Positions 11,705 through 22,100 of a stretch of 64,000 nucleotides of DNA are shown piece by piece. The DNA is from Cystobasidiopsis lactophilus (Eukaryota > Basidiomycota > Agaricostilbomycetes > Agaricostilbales > Chionosphaeraceae). The notes beneath the pieces are model-generated. The model searched no databases and was not told where the DNA came from. It saw nothing but the letters and a program-made list of their open reading frames with translations. Within the stretch, counting starts at the first letter, position 1, and the number at the start of each line of letters is the position of its first letter. Both the position numbers and the translations under genes were made by a program. The stretch lies in the NCBI GenBank assembly GCA_001599975.1, contig BCIO01000008.1:157051-221050 (forward strand), in the 5' to 3' direction.

Positions 11705-13138
11705 TCAGCTGCGAGAGGGGGCTTTGGGGTTAGCCAAAGGGCGCAAGAGCTTCGCTTCGTTAGGCGCGTTGACAAGGAAGATCCATCGACCAGGAAGATG
11801 GACGGTTGGATCTCCACCGAACTTGCTCTGGCGCACCTCCTCGGAAGTGAAATAATTCGCAAATCCAAGCCGGTCAAGGTATTTGTGGCCAGGCTCTGTG
11901 ACAGTGGCAATGCGGGCCATCTCGACATCACGCGCTCTGAGGGCATCGAAAGAGGATCTGCATTTGGTTCGTTTGTTGAAGATCTGTTTATGGGAGCAAT
12001 ACAGTTTGCACTCACAGAGAGAGGACGTTCGTTACCACAGTGGTAGAAACGCCTTTGTGGTGAGTGAAAGCCACGCCACGTAGCCACTGAGCGACCCAAA
12101 GGCGATTACCCAATGCAACGCTGTGTCCAGCAGGAAACACCCAGTCGAGAGAGCCGCAGAAGCAAGCGTTTCTCTTGTCAACAGCCATGAGCCATAGCCG
12201 CCCGACCTTGCTAACATCATCATGCTCCAGCAGAGGCCCTGCGTTGGATTCTATAGAGCTCCAGGACAGGTATGCCTTGTCAGATCGAGCATCCTCCGTG
12301 AGAGTTTCGAGGTTCTGCCAGATGTCAGCATGCTGTCCAGCTGGCAGAAGACCCTGATCTCAGTATGGTACCGAGAGTCTCGAGTTGAGGGACATACGCA
12401 TGGACATCAAAGCGTGGATCTCGATTCTCTCGCCTATCTGGCCCTTAAGGTAGCGCTCGGCAATGCGCTTAAAGCTGATCCTTGTCATGACGAAGCAGTG
12501 GCGCAGCGCAAGACTTCTGAGGACGTATAGGATCAGGGATGAAGGGCTTCTGTTTGATTCGTGGCCGACGAGAGACAAGAGGCATACGCCGTCTTTTATG
12601 GGCCGCTTTCCCTTTGTCCGATTTGATAAAGCAATGGACGACAGCCCAATTAGTCCTTTCAATGCAACCTTCTGTCCAATAGCTGTCCATATTGCTTGCC
12701 AGTATTAAGACGTCCTAAACGGTGGCAGAACGTCAAGGGTTCTGATCGTTCATGGACTGGGACAACGGGGCGTTCCGTCTGTCCAAGTACGACAAAACCG
12801 CCTTCGGAGAGTACGTATTCTCGGCTGCCGCTTTGGATGATGAACTTCATTGGGAGCACATACACAAGATGAGGTTAAAGCATGAGGTAGCCACAGTGAG
12901 CCGCATCAGAACGCAAGTCGTCGCGAGCCAAATGCTCGAGTTTTGATCACAAAGGCAGAAGCACCTTCCACACATAGAGCGAACAACGCTCATACGCAGA
13001 CACAACCGTCCAAGAGTAGTTGGACTGGCTTCTGTCTGTAATCGTTCGTAGTTCAAGAACTTTAAGAAGGCAGGCAAGAGCAAGCAAGCTACGCGGCCGC
13101 GGGCCCCGGGCAGGTAAGTCAGAGGCTAGATCTCGCAC
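11705..13138 (-). CDS. Uncharacterised protein, multi-exon, boundaries uncertain
   Basis: Not recognised. Several minus-strand stretches look coding. At about 12850-12745 lies a stretch containing GSREYVLSEGGFVVLGQ. At about 12320-12060 an uninterrupted frame begins ADIWQNLETLTEDARSDKAY and runs to LRGVAFTH. At about 11985-11705 a frame begins IFNKRTKCRSSFDAL, contains MARIATVTEPGHKYLDRLGF, and ends at a stop at 11705. The last two are separated by a plausible intron of roughly 75 bp. The string ending in YLDRLGF recalls the C-terminal end of GNAT acetyltransferases, but I see no acetyl-CoA loop and do not claim it. A competing 193-codon frame at 11518-12099 covers the same DNA. The gene could be intact, broken or partly wrong. 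The 5' end near 13138 is a guess. Confidence 0.3.
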
Positions 13139-13375
13139 GTCCTACAAATGGCCTTACAGCAAACAGAGAGTCATGGACGCTGGGCACGAAGGCATTTCGC
13201 GCACCAAGGTGGAGATCCGTGACAGAGCTGTGCGATCTTTGTGAAAGTTTGTTCGTTGGCACCGAGTCTGCTTCGATCTGAAGCAACTGTCTTGTTGCCC
13301 CTGACTTTTGAACAATGATACTAATACAAGTGGACTGGAAGGGAGAGGCGAATCTAATCGTGAAGACACATTCTA

Positions 13376-13440
13376 AGTGGCGTTCCGAAGCCCTTCGACC
13401 CTTGCGAGACCAGCTATAGAAGAGAGGGGAAGAACAACAG
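13376..13440. repeat. 3'-flank duplicate, copy A (pairs with 15276-15336)
   Basis: Just beyond the stop codon of the first kinase-like gene lies a sequence containing GTGGCGTTCCGAAGCCC, then CCTTGCNAGACCAGCT and an AGAA-rich tail. The same sequence, diverged and with small indels, lies beyond the stop codon of its paralog. The duplication unit therefore extended past the coding region. Confidence 0.75.
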
Positions 13441-13501
13441 TACCAGAGAGAGATGCAGTGAGCTCGAAGCAGAAGATTAAGGACTTAGCGGTCGGGCGAA
13501 C

Positions 13502-14747
13502 TCAAGCGAGGCGTGGAACATGAAGCTTTCCCTTCAATGATTGAACCTTGCCGTGTAGCCTCCACTCGCCACAGTGTTGAGGGTCGTTCCAATTCATGTG
13601 AAAATGGTAATGGTCGGCTGCGACTGGCACGAGTCAACCTCAAGCAGTCAAAAAGTCAAGAGCGGCTTGACGCACCGCCGGGTCCGGCGTCGAAGGCCTC
13701 GCCTTTGGCATTGCAAGCTGGAAAGGCATGGCCTTCTCTTGCATGCCTGTTGCGCCAATCGTGAAGCCACTTGTCGACTGCTGTGAATAGCTTGGCAAGC
13801 GTGGTGCAGTGTTGCCAGCTGGTGGGTTCCAAATACGCGTTGCTATGCGTGCAGGTCAGGAGTGAAAGACATGAATACATCGCTGGAGCGCGTACCAATG
13901 TCCTGCTATGGCAGCCACGTCAGCCGCGCCAAAACGATCTTCGCACTTCGCAAAATGGGTTGAGCGCCCAAAGTCTATGATGTAGACCTCGGATGGATTG
14001 CCGGGAGAAATAAGGATGTGGTGTAGAGTCAATTCGTTGTGAACAACGCCCGCGCTGTGCATGATGCCCGTCGCGACAATAACCGCTTGGATGGTGTGAG
14101 CGCGGCAAAGAGCCTCCTGAAAGTTGTTCGCATAGAATCCTTTGGACAGGCGACGAAAGAAGTTTTGAATAGTCTGGATGCACCGAATTCGGCTTAAGTC
14201 TGCATACTCTAAAAATAGTGCAGTTTAAAAGCCGTACCTCCACTCCCGCTGGCAACTGGTCCATCAAGATCACATCCAGGGGGTGCTCGGATATTGCTGG
14301 ATCTTTCAGCTTCATACTGCAGTACACCCGAAGGACATGGGCACAAGGGAAGTGGTGCCCTGCCTTCGCAGCAAGTTCACAACGCAGATGGATAGCCTCG
14401 GATGCTGTGTGCTGGATTTTGCCTTCGTCAAGGGCTTGGCCTAGGTTGGTCAGAGTTCCACTACGTTGGCCGACTTTGAGAGCGCCGATTGCATCCTTTC
14501 CAGCGTGCTTTGCCAAAACTTTTGGTCCCTCGAGAAGTTGAAGGCCCAACAACACGATCCCAAAAGAGCCAAACGCAAGGTCCTGCGGTCTCCTGAAACC
14601 ACCGAAAAGAGACCTGAAGCTGGAAACCTCTGCCTTGCCGGCCAGATAAGCTCTCTGCAAGTCGGTGGCAAAGCGCGCAACCACGCCATTTGGAGCGAGA
14701 ACCGCATCCCTGAAAACTTGAGCATCTTGGGAGCTATTCAGTTCCAT
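13502..14747 (-). CDS. Kinase-like protein A with degenerate catalytic loop
   Basis: Tandem paralog of the gene at 15389-16640. Exon 1 runs from ATG 14747 to about 14238 (start MELNSSQDAQVF; middle GALKVGQRSGTLTNLG; end MDQLPAGVE, donor GTACGG). The next exon, from about 14175, holds FRRLSKGFYANNFQEALCRA, the catalytic-loop region GVVHNELTLHHIL near 14047 and YIIDFGR near 13983. The protein ends with HYHFHMNWNDPQHCGEWRL and a TGA at 13502. The order of catalytic loop then DFG motif is that of the protein-kinase/APH fold. Here the catalytic Asp is Glu and the metal-binding Asn is His (HNE....H), while the paralog has HND....N. The protein is thus probably a pseudoenzyme, though DFG is intact. 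The exon structure near 13900-13620 is not fully resolved. Its substrate is unknown. Confidence 0.65.
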
Positions 14748-15275
14748 ATCGTCGTGGTATCGGAAAAAGGCCAGAGAGACTTGTCGAAGCCGCCCGAACC
14801 CTCAAGGTTCCGCGGAGACTTCGCCGGTTGCAAGAAGACCGGACGCAAGGCGATAGCTCTCTCTGGTGGCCCGAGCTTGAAGGGCAGGCAATTATCCGGA
14901 CACAATGCAAGAAATTGGGCGCTTTAGATGGGAGGAAAACGTGGAGTTGGAGTTTTTAGGCAGCAAGCATTTGCATCTGGGGTGAGCACCCAGGCTGGAC
15001 AGTGGCAGGAACTAAAGCCGAGTCGGCCAAGCAGCTCGGGCCAGTCACAAGTCTTCTTTTACGCAGTGCAGTACGCTTTCTAGGAGGGATCATCGTGGAG
15101 GCGGGCAGCGAAATGTACGGCCCGACGCTTTCGAAAACCGGCGGCAGCACGACTTGCGGCCGCAGTCTCAGAGAAGACCAGCCCAAACCCAACGGGAGAT
15201 GATGAATTAGTGTCCACTGGGTCCGTCGGGGACAGCGCTGAAGAAGAGGAGGAATCAAATTGCAAAGAAAAACTC
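14748..15275. other. Spacer between kinase-like paralogs
   Basis: This holds the promoter region of gene A next to the duplicated 3' flank of gene B. Frames at 14466-14927 (+), 14956-15483 (-) and 15002-15202 (+) are shadows of neighbours or lack any domain signal. Confidence 0.4.
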
Positions 15276-15336
15276 GGTGGCGTTCCGAAGCCCGTCCAAC
15301 CCTTGCAAGACCAGCTGCAGAGAAGAAGAACAGCAG
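15276..15336. repeat. 3'-flank duplicate, copy B (pairs with 13376-13440)
   Basis: It shares GTGGCGTTCCGAAGCCC, CCTTGCAAGACCAGCT and a following AGAAGAA-rich stretch with the copy at 13376, in the same orientation relative to the paralogous genes. It is non-coding in both places, downstream of the stop codons. Confidence 0.75.
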
Positions 15337-15388
15337 GAAAGTATGAGAGAAAGTGTGGACCGGGTCAAAGAAGAGGAGGAGAAGGGTC

Positions 15389-16640
15389 CTAGGATGCTGT
15401 GGCGTTGACGGCTTCAGCCAAGTGTGGGACGTAGTGCTTGCCATCTCGAAGCTCGACCTTGCCGTGCAGCTTCCATTCGCCACAGTGGTCCGGGTTGTTC
15501 CAGTCCATGTGAAAATGGTAATGGTCGTCTATAGGTCGCATGGGTTAAGAATCGAATAGCGCCGGGCAAAGAACCTGGCTCACCCCCAACTTATGGCCTT
15601 GAAGCGCTCGCCCACGGCATTGCGCGCCGGGAAGTGCTGATAGGCGTTTCCATGCGTGTTGCACACGTCGTGCAGCCACCTCCCGACTGCGTTCCACAGC
15701 CGGGGCAAGGTCGTGTGCTGACTCCAATCGTTGCTGTTGGACAGCAAACGACTGCGCAAGGTCATTACCAGCGGTCTTTAAAGACATGGAAAGGGAGGAA
15801 ATACCAGGCTTGTTGGAGCGCTCCCAGATCTTGTAGGGAGTGGGCTGCAGGATCAAAAGCGCGGCCATGGTCGCAGCCGTAACCAAAGTCGATGATGTAC
15901 GTCAGAGTGCCGGTGTCGGATGGACTGCCACGCAAGGCTAGTATGTTGAACAAGCTGAGGTCATTGTGGGCGACGCCGACGCCGTGCATGATGTGCACGG
16001 CTAGGATGGAGTGCTGAATGTCGGAGGCGAGGCGATACCCTTCTTCAAAGCTTGCCGAAGTCAGCTGGTAGTCATAGAGGTGCTGTGGCCACCAGGCTTT
16101 TGATTACTTTTAGCAGTCTTTGGAGGCAGGGGCAAAAGCTCGAACCTTGGCGGCTTGGGGCAGCTGGCTCATCAAAACCAAGTCCACGGGGAGAGCGGAG
16201 ATGGTTTTGTCAGTCAGAGCATGGCTATAGAAGACGGCGGGCACTCGGGCGCAGGGGAAGTAGTGGCCCTGCTGGGCAGCCAGCTGGCGGCGGCTCTCGA
16301 TCGCTGTGGCGGCTTTGGTTTGGACCTTGCCCTCGTCGGCTGCTTCTCCAAAGTTGGTCCGGTTCCTGGTCCGAAGGCCGACCTTGAGCGCCCCGTGCAG
16401 GATGGTGCCGAGTCGGGGGGCCGGGAGCTCAAGCCCCAAAACGACGATGCCGTTCATGCCCATGACGACGCCCTTATCTCTTAAGGCGCTTAGAACATCT
16501 TCTTGATGGCCAAGACGTGACACTGAAGCCTCTCCCGTTTCGTAGGCCACTTGCAGGGCAGTGGCAAATTGGGCTACGACGCCATCCGAGATCAAAGCGG
16601 CGCTGAGCAGATTGGCACCGTCTTGCGGCGATTGCAGCAT
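15389..16640 (-). CDS. Kinase-like protein B with intact catalytic loop
   Basis: Paralog of the gene at 13502-14747, same strand. The start at 16640 is chosen because MLQSPQDGANLL aligns with the paralog start; an in-frame ATG also exists at 16748. Exon 1 ends near 16143 after VLMSQLPQAAK with a GTTCGA donor. The next exon holds SFEEGYRLASDIQHSIL, the loop GVAHNDLSLFNIL near 15974 and TYIIDFGYG near 15905. Catalytic Asp, metal-binding Asn and DFG are all present, so this copy could be active. The C-terminus has HYHFHMDWNNPDHCGEWKL, then KVELRDGKHYVP, and stops at 15389. That His/Cys-rich tail is shared with copy A but is outside the kinase motifs. I cannot tell protein kinase from small-molecule kinase. 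Confidence 0.7.
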
Positions 16641-17451
16641 CTTCGTGCAGCTGGTCTGACAAGGCGGCGGACAGAATTCGGAGACCGACTGAACGGTGGC
16701 GCTCGCCAAAGCCGACACCAACCAGCTATTCGAAACAGAAGGCAGCAATCTACGTAGGCCTTTGTACAGTCGCTAGACGAGGATAGGGTACTGAATACGA
16801 CAGTGCCTCGCCTATAAGCCGAGCTCGTGGTGGCAGCCGGGAGAGGAGCTGCAGCAAGCCAGACAGACAGAGCACCGCCTTGCCCTATCACCGCCGCTGG
16901 CAAGGCCTTGGTGCCAAGCGAGTAGACCCGACATGGCATTTGAGCATCGAATGGCCCATAATGATGGCGCCACAGAGAGCCAAGAAGACAGTTCGAAGTC
17001 GGCAAGGCGACAGGCAAATCGGCGTCTTGCATGGTCCTCGGCCCATATTCAGGTGCTGTCGATAGCTCATAGCATTTCTCAATCCAATATTAGCTTCATG
17101 AGTGGCCGTCTCGAGGAAAGAGGGAGTTTGGGGGGGAAGCGAGCGAGTTCCGAGAACCATCACTTGCTTCGGGCGGAAAAATGGAGGCCAAACTGGGCAG
17201 CGAAGGGAGCTCTAGGGAAGGTCGACCAACCCACTCAGTCCTGTTGATTCATTGGAGCGGCTGTTTGTTGCTTGTAAGCTTCAAGCCAACCTCCAACAGC
17301 GACTAACAAAGCGCTAACATCGGACCTTGAATTCACAGCTCTGGACTTTGGCCCACTTCCCTCGACCTTCTAATAATCGTACTTTGGCTGCCTTCTGCCT
17401 TCAAGCTTGGTCCACTTGGCTTATCACAGCCTCACAGACACTTAACGAGCG
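16641..17451. other. Divergent intergenic region, kinase-like B / uL13
   Basis: This holds the upstream regions of two divergently transcribed genes. A minus-strand frame at 16592-17032 has no recognised domain. The 100 bp before the uL13 start are pyrimidine-rich, as expected for a ribosomal protein promoter and leader. Confidence 0.5.
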
Positions 17452-18393
17452 ATGGCCACAATCTCGTCCGCCCCGATTGTCATTGACGGCAAGGGTTCGT
17501 CGCCTTCCCACCTTGAATTAGCTCTTTGATAGATATTGGGAGCTCATCATCCTGGCGCGAACAGGCCACCTTCTCGGCCGGTTGGCGTCCATCATCGCCA
17601 AGCAGGCTTTGAACGGCCAAAAGATTGTCGTCGTCCGCTGCGAGGACATCAACGTCTCCGGCTCCTTTTTCCGCCTCAAGGTGCGTTCCATAGCCCCTTG
17701 ACCCTTGCACTGTGTCTGACGCGGCCGTCGATTCGCACAGTTGAGGTACCAAGCGTTCATGCACAAGGTTGGTTTGGCAGGTCATCATGCTTGGATTAGG
17801 ATGTTGACCACGTCTTCATTCAACAGAAACATTTGGTCAAGTGAGTTGGCCACACATTACCTCTAGCAAGCCTCTACTGTTGTGCTAAAGACTAGGATCA
17901 CCTCGCAGCCCCAAGAAGAGCGGCCCGTTCCACTTCCGCGCCCCCTCGCGCATCCTCTACCGCACCATCCGCGGCATGATGCCCCACAAGACCTCGCGCG
18001 GCGCCGCCGCCCTCCAGCGCATCAAGCTCTTCGAGGGCGTCCCGCCCCCGTACGACCGCCAGAAGAAGCTCGTCGTCCCCCAGGCCCTCCGCGTCCTCCG
18101 CCTCAAGCCCGGCCGCAAGTACTCCACCATCAAGCGCCTCTCCCACGAGTTTGGCTGGCACGGCAAGGACGTCGTCGACCGCCTGGAGGAGAAGAGAAAA
18201 GTCAAGGCCCAGGCCTTCTTTGAGCGCAAGGTGCGTCCCTCATTGGCTTCCTGAGACTTTCTTGGAGGCTCACAGAACCTCTTGGGGGCGTGCACAGTCG
18301 GCAGCCCAAAAGGCCAAGACGTCGGCGCTCAAGGCAGAGTCGGGCGAGATTGCGACCATCAACCAAAAGCTGGCCGCCCACGGCTACGCATAA
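17452..18393 (+). CDS. rpl16: Ribosomal protein uL13 (L16/L13a), 60S subunit
   Basis: A structural protein of the cytosolic large ribosomal subunit. ATG 17452 begins [15 protein letters not shown]. After the first intron (donor GTTCGT near 17495) comes [19 protein letters not shown], then [19 protein letters not shown]. Two very short exons follow (LRYQAFMHK and KHLVN). The main exon, from about 17911, carries [34 protein letters not shown] and [17 protein letters not shown] last intron (GTGCGT donor near 18231) precedes [14 protein letters not shown], and TAA closes at 18391. All joins are in frame and the length of about 200 residues matches the family. Codon use in the main exon is strongly C-biased at third positions, as expected for a highly expressed gene. 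Confidence 0.96.
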
Positions 18394-19120
18394 GGGGGGT
18401 GTTTGCTGGTTGGACGACTTTTTTCCCGCACATCTTTCTTTCCACCACTACCCGCTGTATACCTCTTTTCGCCTTCTCTTTCTCGAGCTTTTCCACCTCT
18501 TCGTCGCCAAACCCTTGGCCGGGCTTCAAGCGTGGTTTTGAGGGGGCGGGATCTAGAAACTTTGCAAATCTTGCCAGGCCAGAGGCGAGGATGAATAAGG
18601 AAAAGTCATTTGTTTGGGAAGGCAAAGCAAACGCTCGTTCTTTTGAGAGAGAATGCAAGTTTTTGAGACCGAGGCACTTTGGGGATCATTTCTACAGGAG
18701 GGTGGCGAAAGATGAATGGTATGAAAAGGACGAGAGCGAGACCCAGCCCATTGGTCATCACTTGAAGAAAGGATATGGGAGTAAGACTGGGTATCGAAGT
18801 GCCCATGAAAAAGAGGCGAGAACGGAAGAAGGTCGACATGCAGCGACGCGGTCGGTGGCAAATCGAGACTGGCGAACAGAGAGAACCGGGCTAAAGACGA
18901 GCCAAACAGGAAGCGAGCGAGAGTTCATAGAGGTGACGCTAGGCGGAGTAGGGTGCCTGAGGCGGTCGGAGGAAACCTATAGACATGCGAGGGAGGAGTT
19001 AGACTTTTTCGGGTTTGGCGCACCAATTTCACTTACCCAATGATGGAAAATTACTAGCATTGGGAGGAGCAGAAAAGAACCACTGCCCATCGAGAAAAGA
19101 GGCGGTCGAAGGACAGACGC
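18394..19120. other. Convergent intergenic region with purine-rich stretch
   Basis: Lies between the stop codons of uL13 (+) and the NLR (-). A pyrimidine-rich tract (18410-18500) is followed by a purine-rich stretch (18590-19000). A 253-codon plus-strand frame (18282-19043) covers it, but it is a shifted continuation of the uL13 3' exon with a biased, non-domain-like composition. I take it as non-coding 3' sequence. Confidence 0.5.
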
Positions 19121-22100
19121 CTAAGAAGTTGGGGAGGCGACAGGGTGGCCGAGGTCAGCAAAGCGCTTGCGGCAGTCCAGGATGGCGACCTTCCCAATGT
19201 AACTGGCAACGAAGACTTTGCCCGTGTCCCCAATGATCCAGTGGCGGCTTCGGTAGTCGGGCGGGATCCAACATGCCTTCAAATCGCCAGCCTGAATCCA
19301 GTCACCTGCGCGCTCTTGAACGTTATCCGGTCGAGCAAGAATGGTTTCGGCAGTGGTAGAGTCATCTGGAATTTGGTTTTTAAGGGGATGACGACTAAAG
19401 CTCTATAACACGAGCTCACCTAGGCTTCGGCCGCTTCGGGTTTCCCAAAGTCGAACGGCTCTGTCTTTCGATTCCGAGGCGAAGGTGCTGCCGTCGGGCG
19501 AGAAGGCGATGTGGTGGACCGCGTCAGAGTGGCCAGCCAGAGGCGCTCCGATGGGCTCGCCAGTGCGGGCGTCCCAAAGTCGCACCGTCCCGTCGTTTGA
19601 CGCCGAGGCCAGGGTGCTGCCGTCTGGCGAGAAGGCGACGTGCTTCACCCAATCAGAGTGGCCAGCCAGAGGCGCTCCAATGGGCTCGCCAGTGCGGGCG
19701 TCCCAAAGTCGCACCGTTTCGTCGTGTGACGCCGAGGCCAGGGTGCTGCCGTCGGGCGAGAAGGCGACGTGGTTGACCGCGTCAGAGTGGCCAACCAGAG
19801 GCGCTCCGATGGGCTCGCCAGTGCGGGCGTCCCACAGTCGCACCGTCTTGTCCGACGATGCCGAGGTCAAGGTGCTGCCGTCTGGCGAGAAGGCGACGTG
19901 GTTGACCCTATCAGAGTGGCCAGCCAGAGGAGCTCCGATGGGCTGGCCAGTGTGAGCGTCCCAAAGTCGCACCGTGTTGTCCCACGATGCCGAGGCCAGG
20001 GTGCTGCCGTCTGGCGAGAAGGCGACGTGGCTGACCTCGCCGGTGTGGCCTTCTAGCGTTGCTAAACAAGCCGACCACCGGTCATTCACTCCACACAGCG
20101 CTTTGACCGAGTCATTCGACGAATAGATCTGCCTCGTCTTGGACGGTCGAGGCGCAAACACTACGGCTGAGATGTAAACCTGACTGGAAGATTGTCGCAC
20201 ACCTTCCATGGAGTGCTGCACAAAGCGGATCGCGTCGAGGAAGATGTCGGTCAAAGCCAGACTAGAGAGCTCGGTCGGAATGGACGAAGAAGAAGAGTCG
20301 GCCAGCGTGGGCGCAGGGGAAAGTTTCTGTGAAGCAATGAGGAGGACTCCCGAAGATAGCTTCAGGCAATACGCACGGAAAGGAAGCGGAGGACCAGATT
20401 CAAGTCGGACACCGTGGTAAAACTCTGACCCAGCAAGCTCTTGACCTCGATCCAATGCAGCAGATGGGTCTTCGCCAAGATCCTCAGGGCAGGAATGGCA
20501 GCTTCGTTGGGCGAATTGCCGAGCTGCAGATGGGTAGCCCAGAACTTGCATGCGTACTGAAGCGAGAGTGGGATGTTGTCCTCGATGAGCTTCGCCAAGT
20601 TTGGGACCTCAGAGTTGAGTTTGCCCGTCATTTGGATCTGGCAAGGATCTTGCTCGAGAAGTTGAAGTGTTTGAAGGGAGAACACCGCAAGTGAGCTGTG
20701 CGAGGAAGATTCGTCGATTTTGAGGCAGAAAGGCGGGGCACCGTCGTCCTTCTTGATATTGGCGGCTGAATCAGAGAGCAGAAAGTCGATGAAGGACTTG
20801 TGGGGCTGTAGAGTGGTCGTTTCGTCGATGAGAGTGGCGTGAGGGGCAAGGACAGGCCGAAGCTTGTTCACAAGTCTGACAACAGGATGGACGTCGAGCG
20901 GGGCGCTGGCTTTGCTGAACAAGGCAAGGCGCAAATTTGGCGCAGCGGCAGTGGTTCTTGGAGCATCAAGACAAGCTCAAGAAAGCTCCGAGGAGTAACC
21001 TCGGGCTCATCCCACATCGCGTCGTCCCATTCATCTTGCTCCTTGAAGGTGTGCGCGAGAACAAATGCATACAGCTGGTCCAAGCCCCCTTTCGCCTGAA
21101 CACGGCTGGCGGGCAGTGACCCGGCGAGCTTCAGTGCTGATTTGGGGCCGGCATCGCTCAACTTGCTGGAGATGATGGTGGTCGCTGCGACTGCCCACTG
21201 GAAAAGGCCATCCGCCTGCCGACAAAGCTGGTCGATAAGTCGGTTTCCCGGCCATTGTGGCCCCAGCAGCACTTGATCCACGGGCTCCTGGTTATAAGCC
21301 TGCGCCATTGTGCCAAATTGGTGCTCGATGTAAAGCCGCACGTCGTTTTGATTGACGGTGTCGTCCACTTTGACGGCTAGCTCTTCAAACTGTTCAAAGC
21401 AAGACACAACAGCGCTTTCGGGTCGACTGGTGATCACGATCTTGACGTTGCTGGGAAGTCGAGACGGGCCGACGAATGAGGCTTGAAGCACCTGAGCTAG
21501 AGCTGCGTAGCCTTGGCACTCGTCCAACGCGTCCACGATGAGGACCAACGGCGTATTGGAGCGCTTGGTTGCGAGACACATGAGAGGATTGATGAAGAGC
21601 GGTCCGATCTGAGTCGAAAGAGCGTTGATAAGAGTTGGCTTTTCATCGAGAGTTTCGAGGACGGCTTCGCTCAGCTCGGGATGCCTTTCGACCAGATGCC
21701 AGAAAATTGAAGGAAAGAAAGAGAGGTTGTCGGTGGTGGCAATTGTCTGGCGATTGAAGACATAGGAGGCTGCCAAGCGACGCTGGTCGTCAAAAGCGGC
21801 GACGAGAGAGGAAGCCAGCGCGCTCTTGCCGCTTCCCGGTTGGCCTTTGATCCACATCACGTTAGGGCCTTTGTCGTCCTTGACCCACGATTGTACTGCT
21901 GCGAGCATCTCTACGCGGGTCCCTGAACGAATGTCTTGAGGGCTGAGTCCGATGCATGAACTTTGGGGAAAGCTACCTTCAAGGCACGGCTCCTTTGTCT
22001 TGCGCTCGACCACTTTGCTGCCCAGGAGGTTCTTGAGCTTCGCCATGTTCTGTATCTCGAAGCTTGAGACCAATCACGCGGAAGACACGAGGTTAGCACA

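Noticed and set aside
11518-12099. 193-codon minus-strand open frame
   Set aside because: Composition is Ser/Arg/Leu-rich without domain features; the overlapping frame with VTEPGHKYLDRLGF is more protein-like. Kept only as a caveat on the uncertain gene.
18282-19043. 253-codon plus-strand open frame beyond uL13
   Set aside because: It overlaps the last uL13 exon in another frame and continues through biased purine-rich 3' DNA. No domain and no plausible start context.
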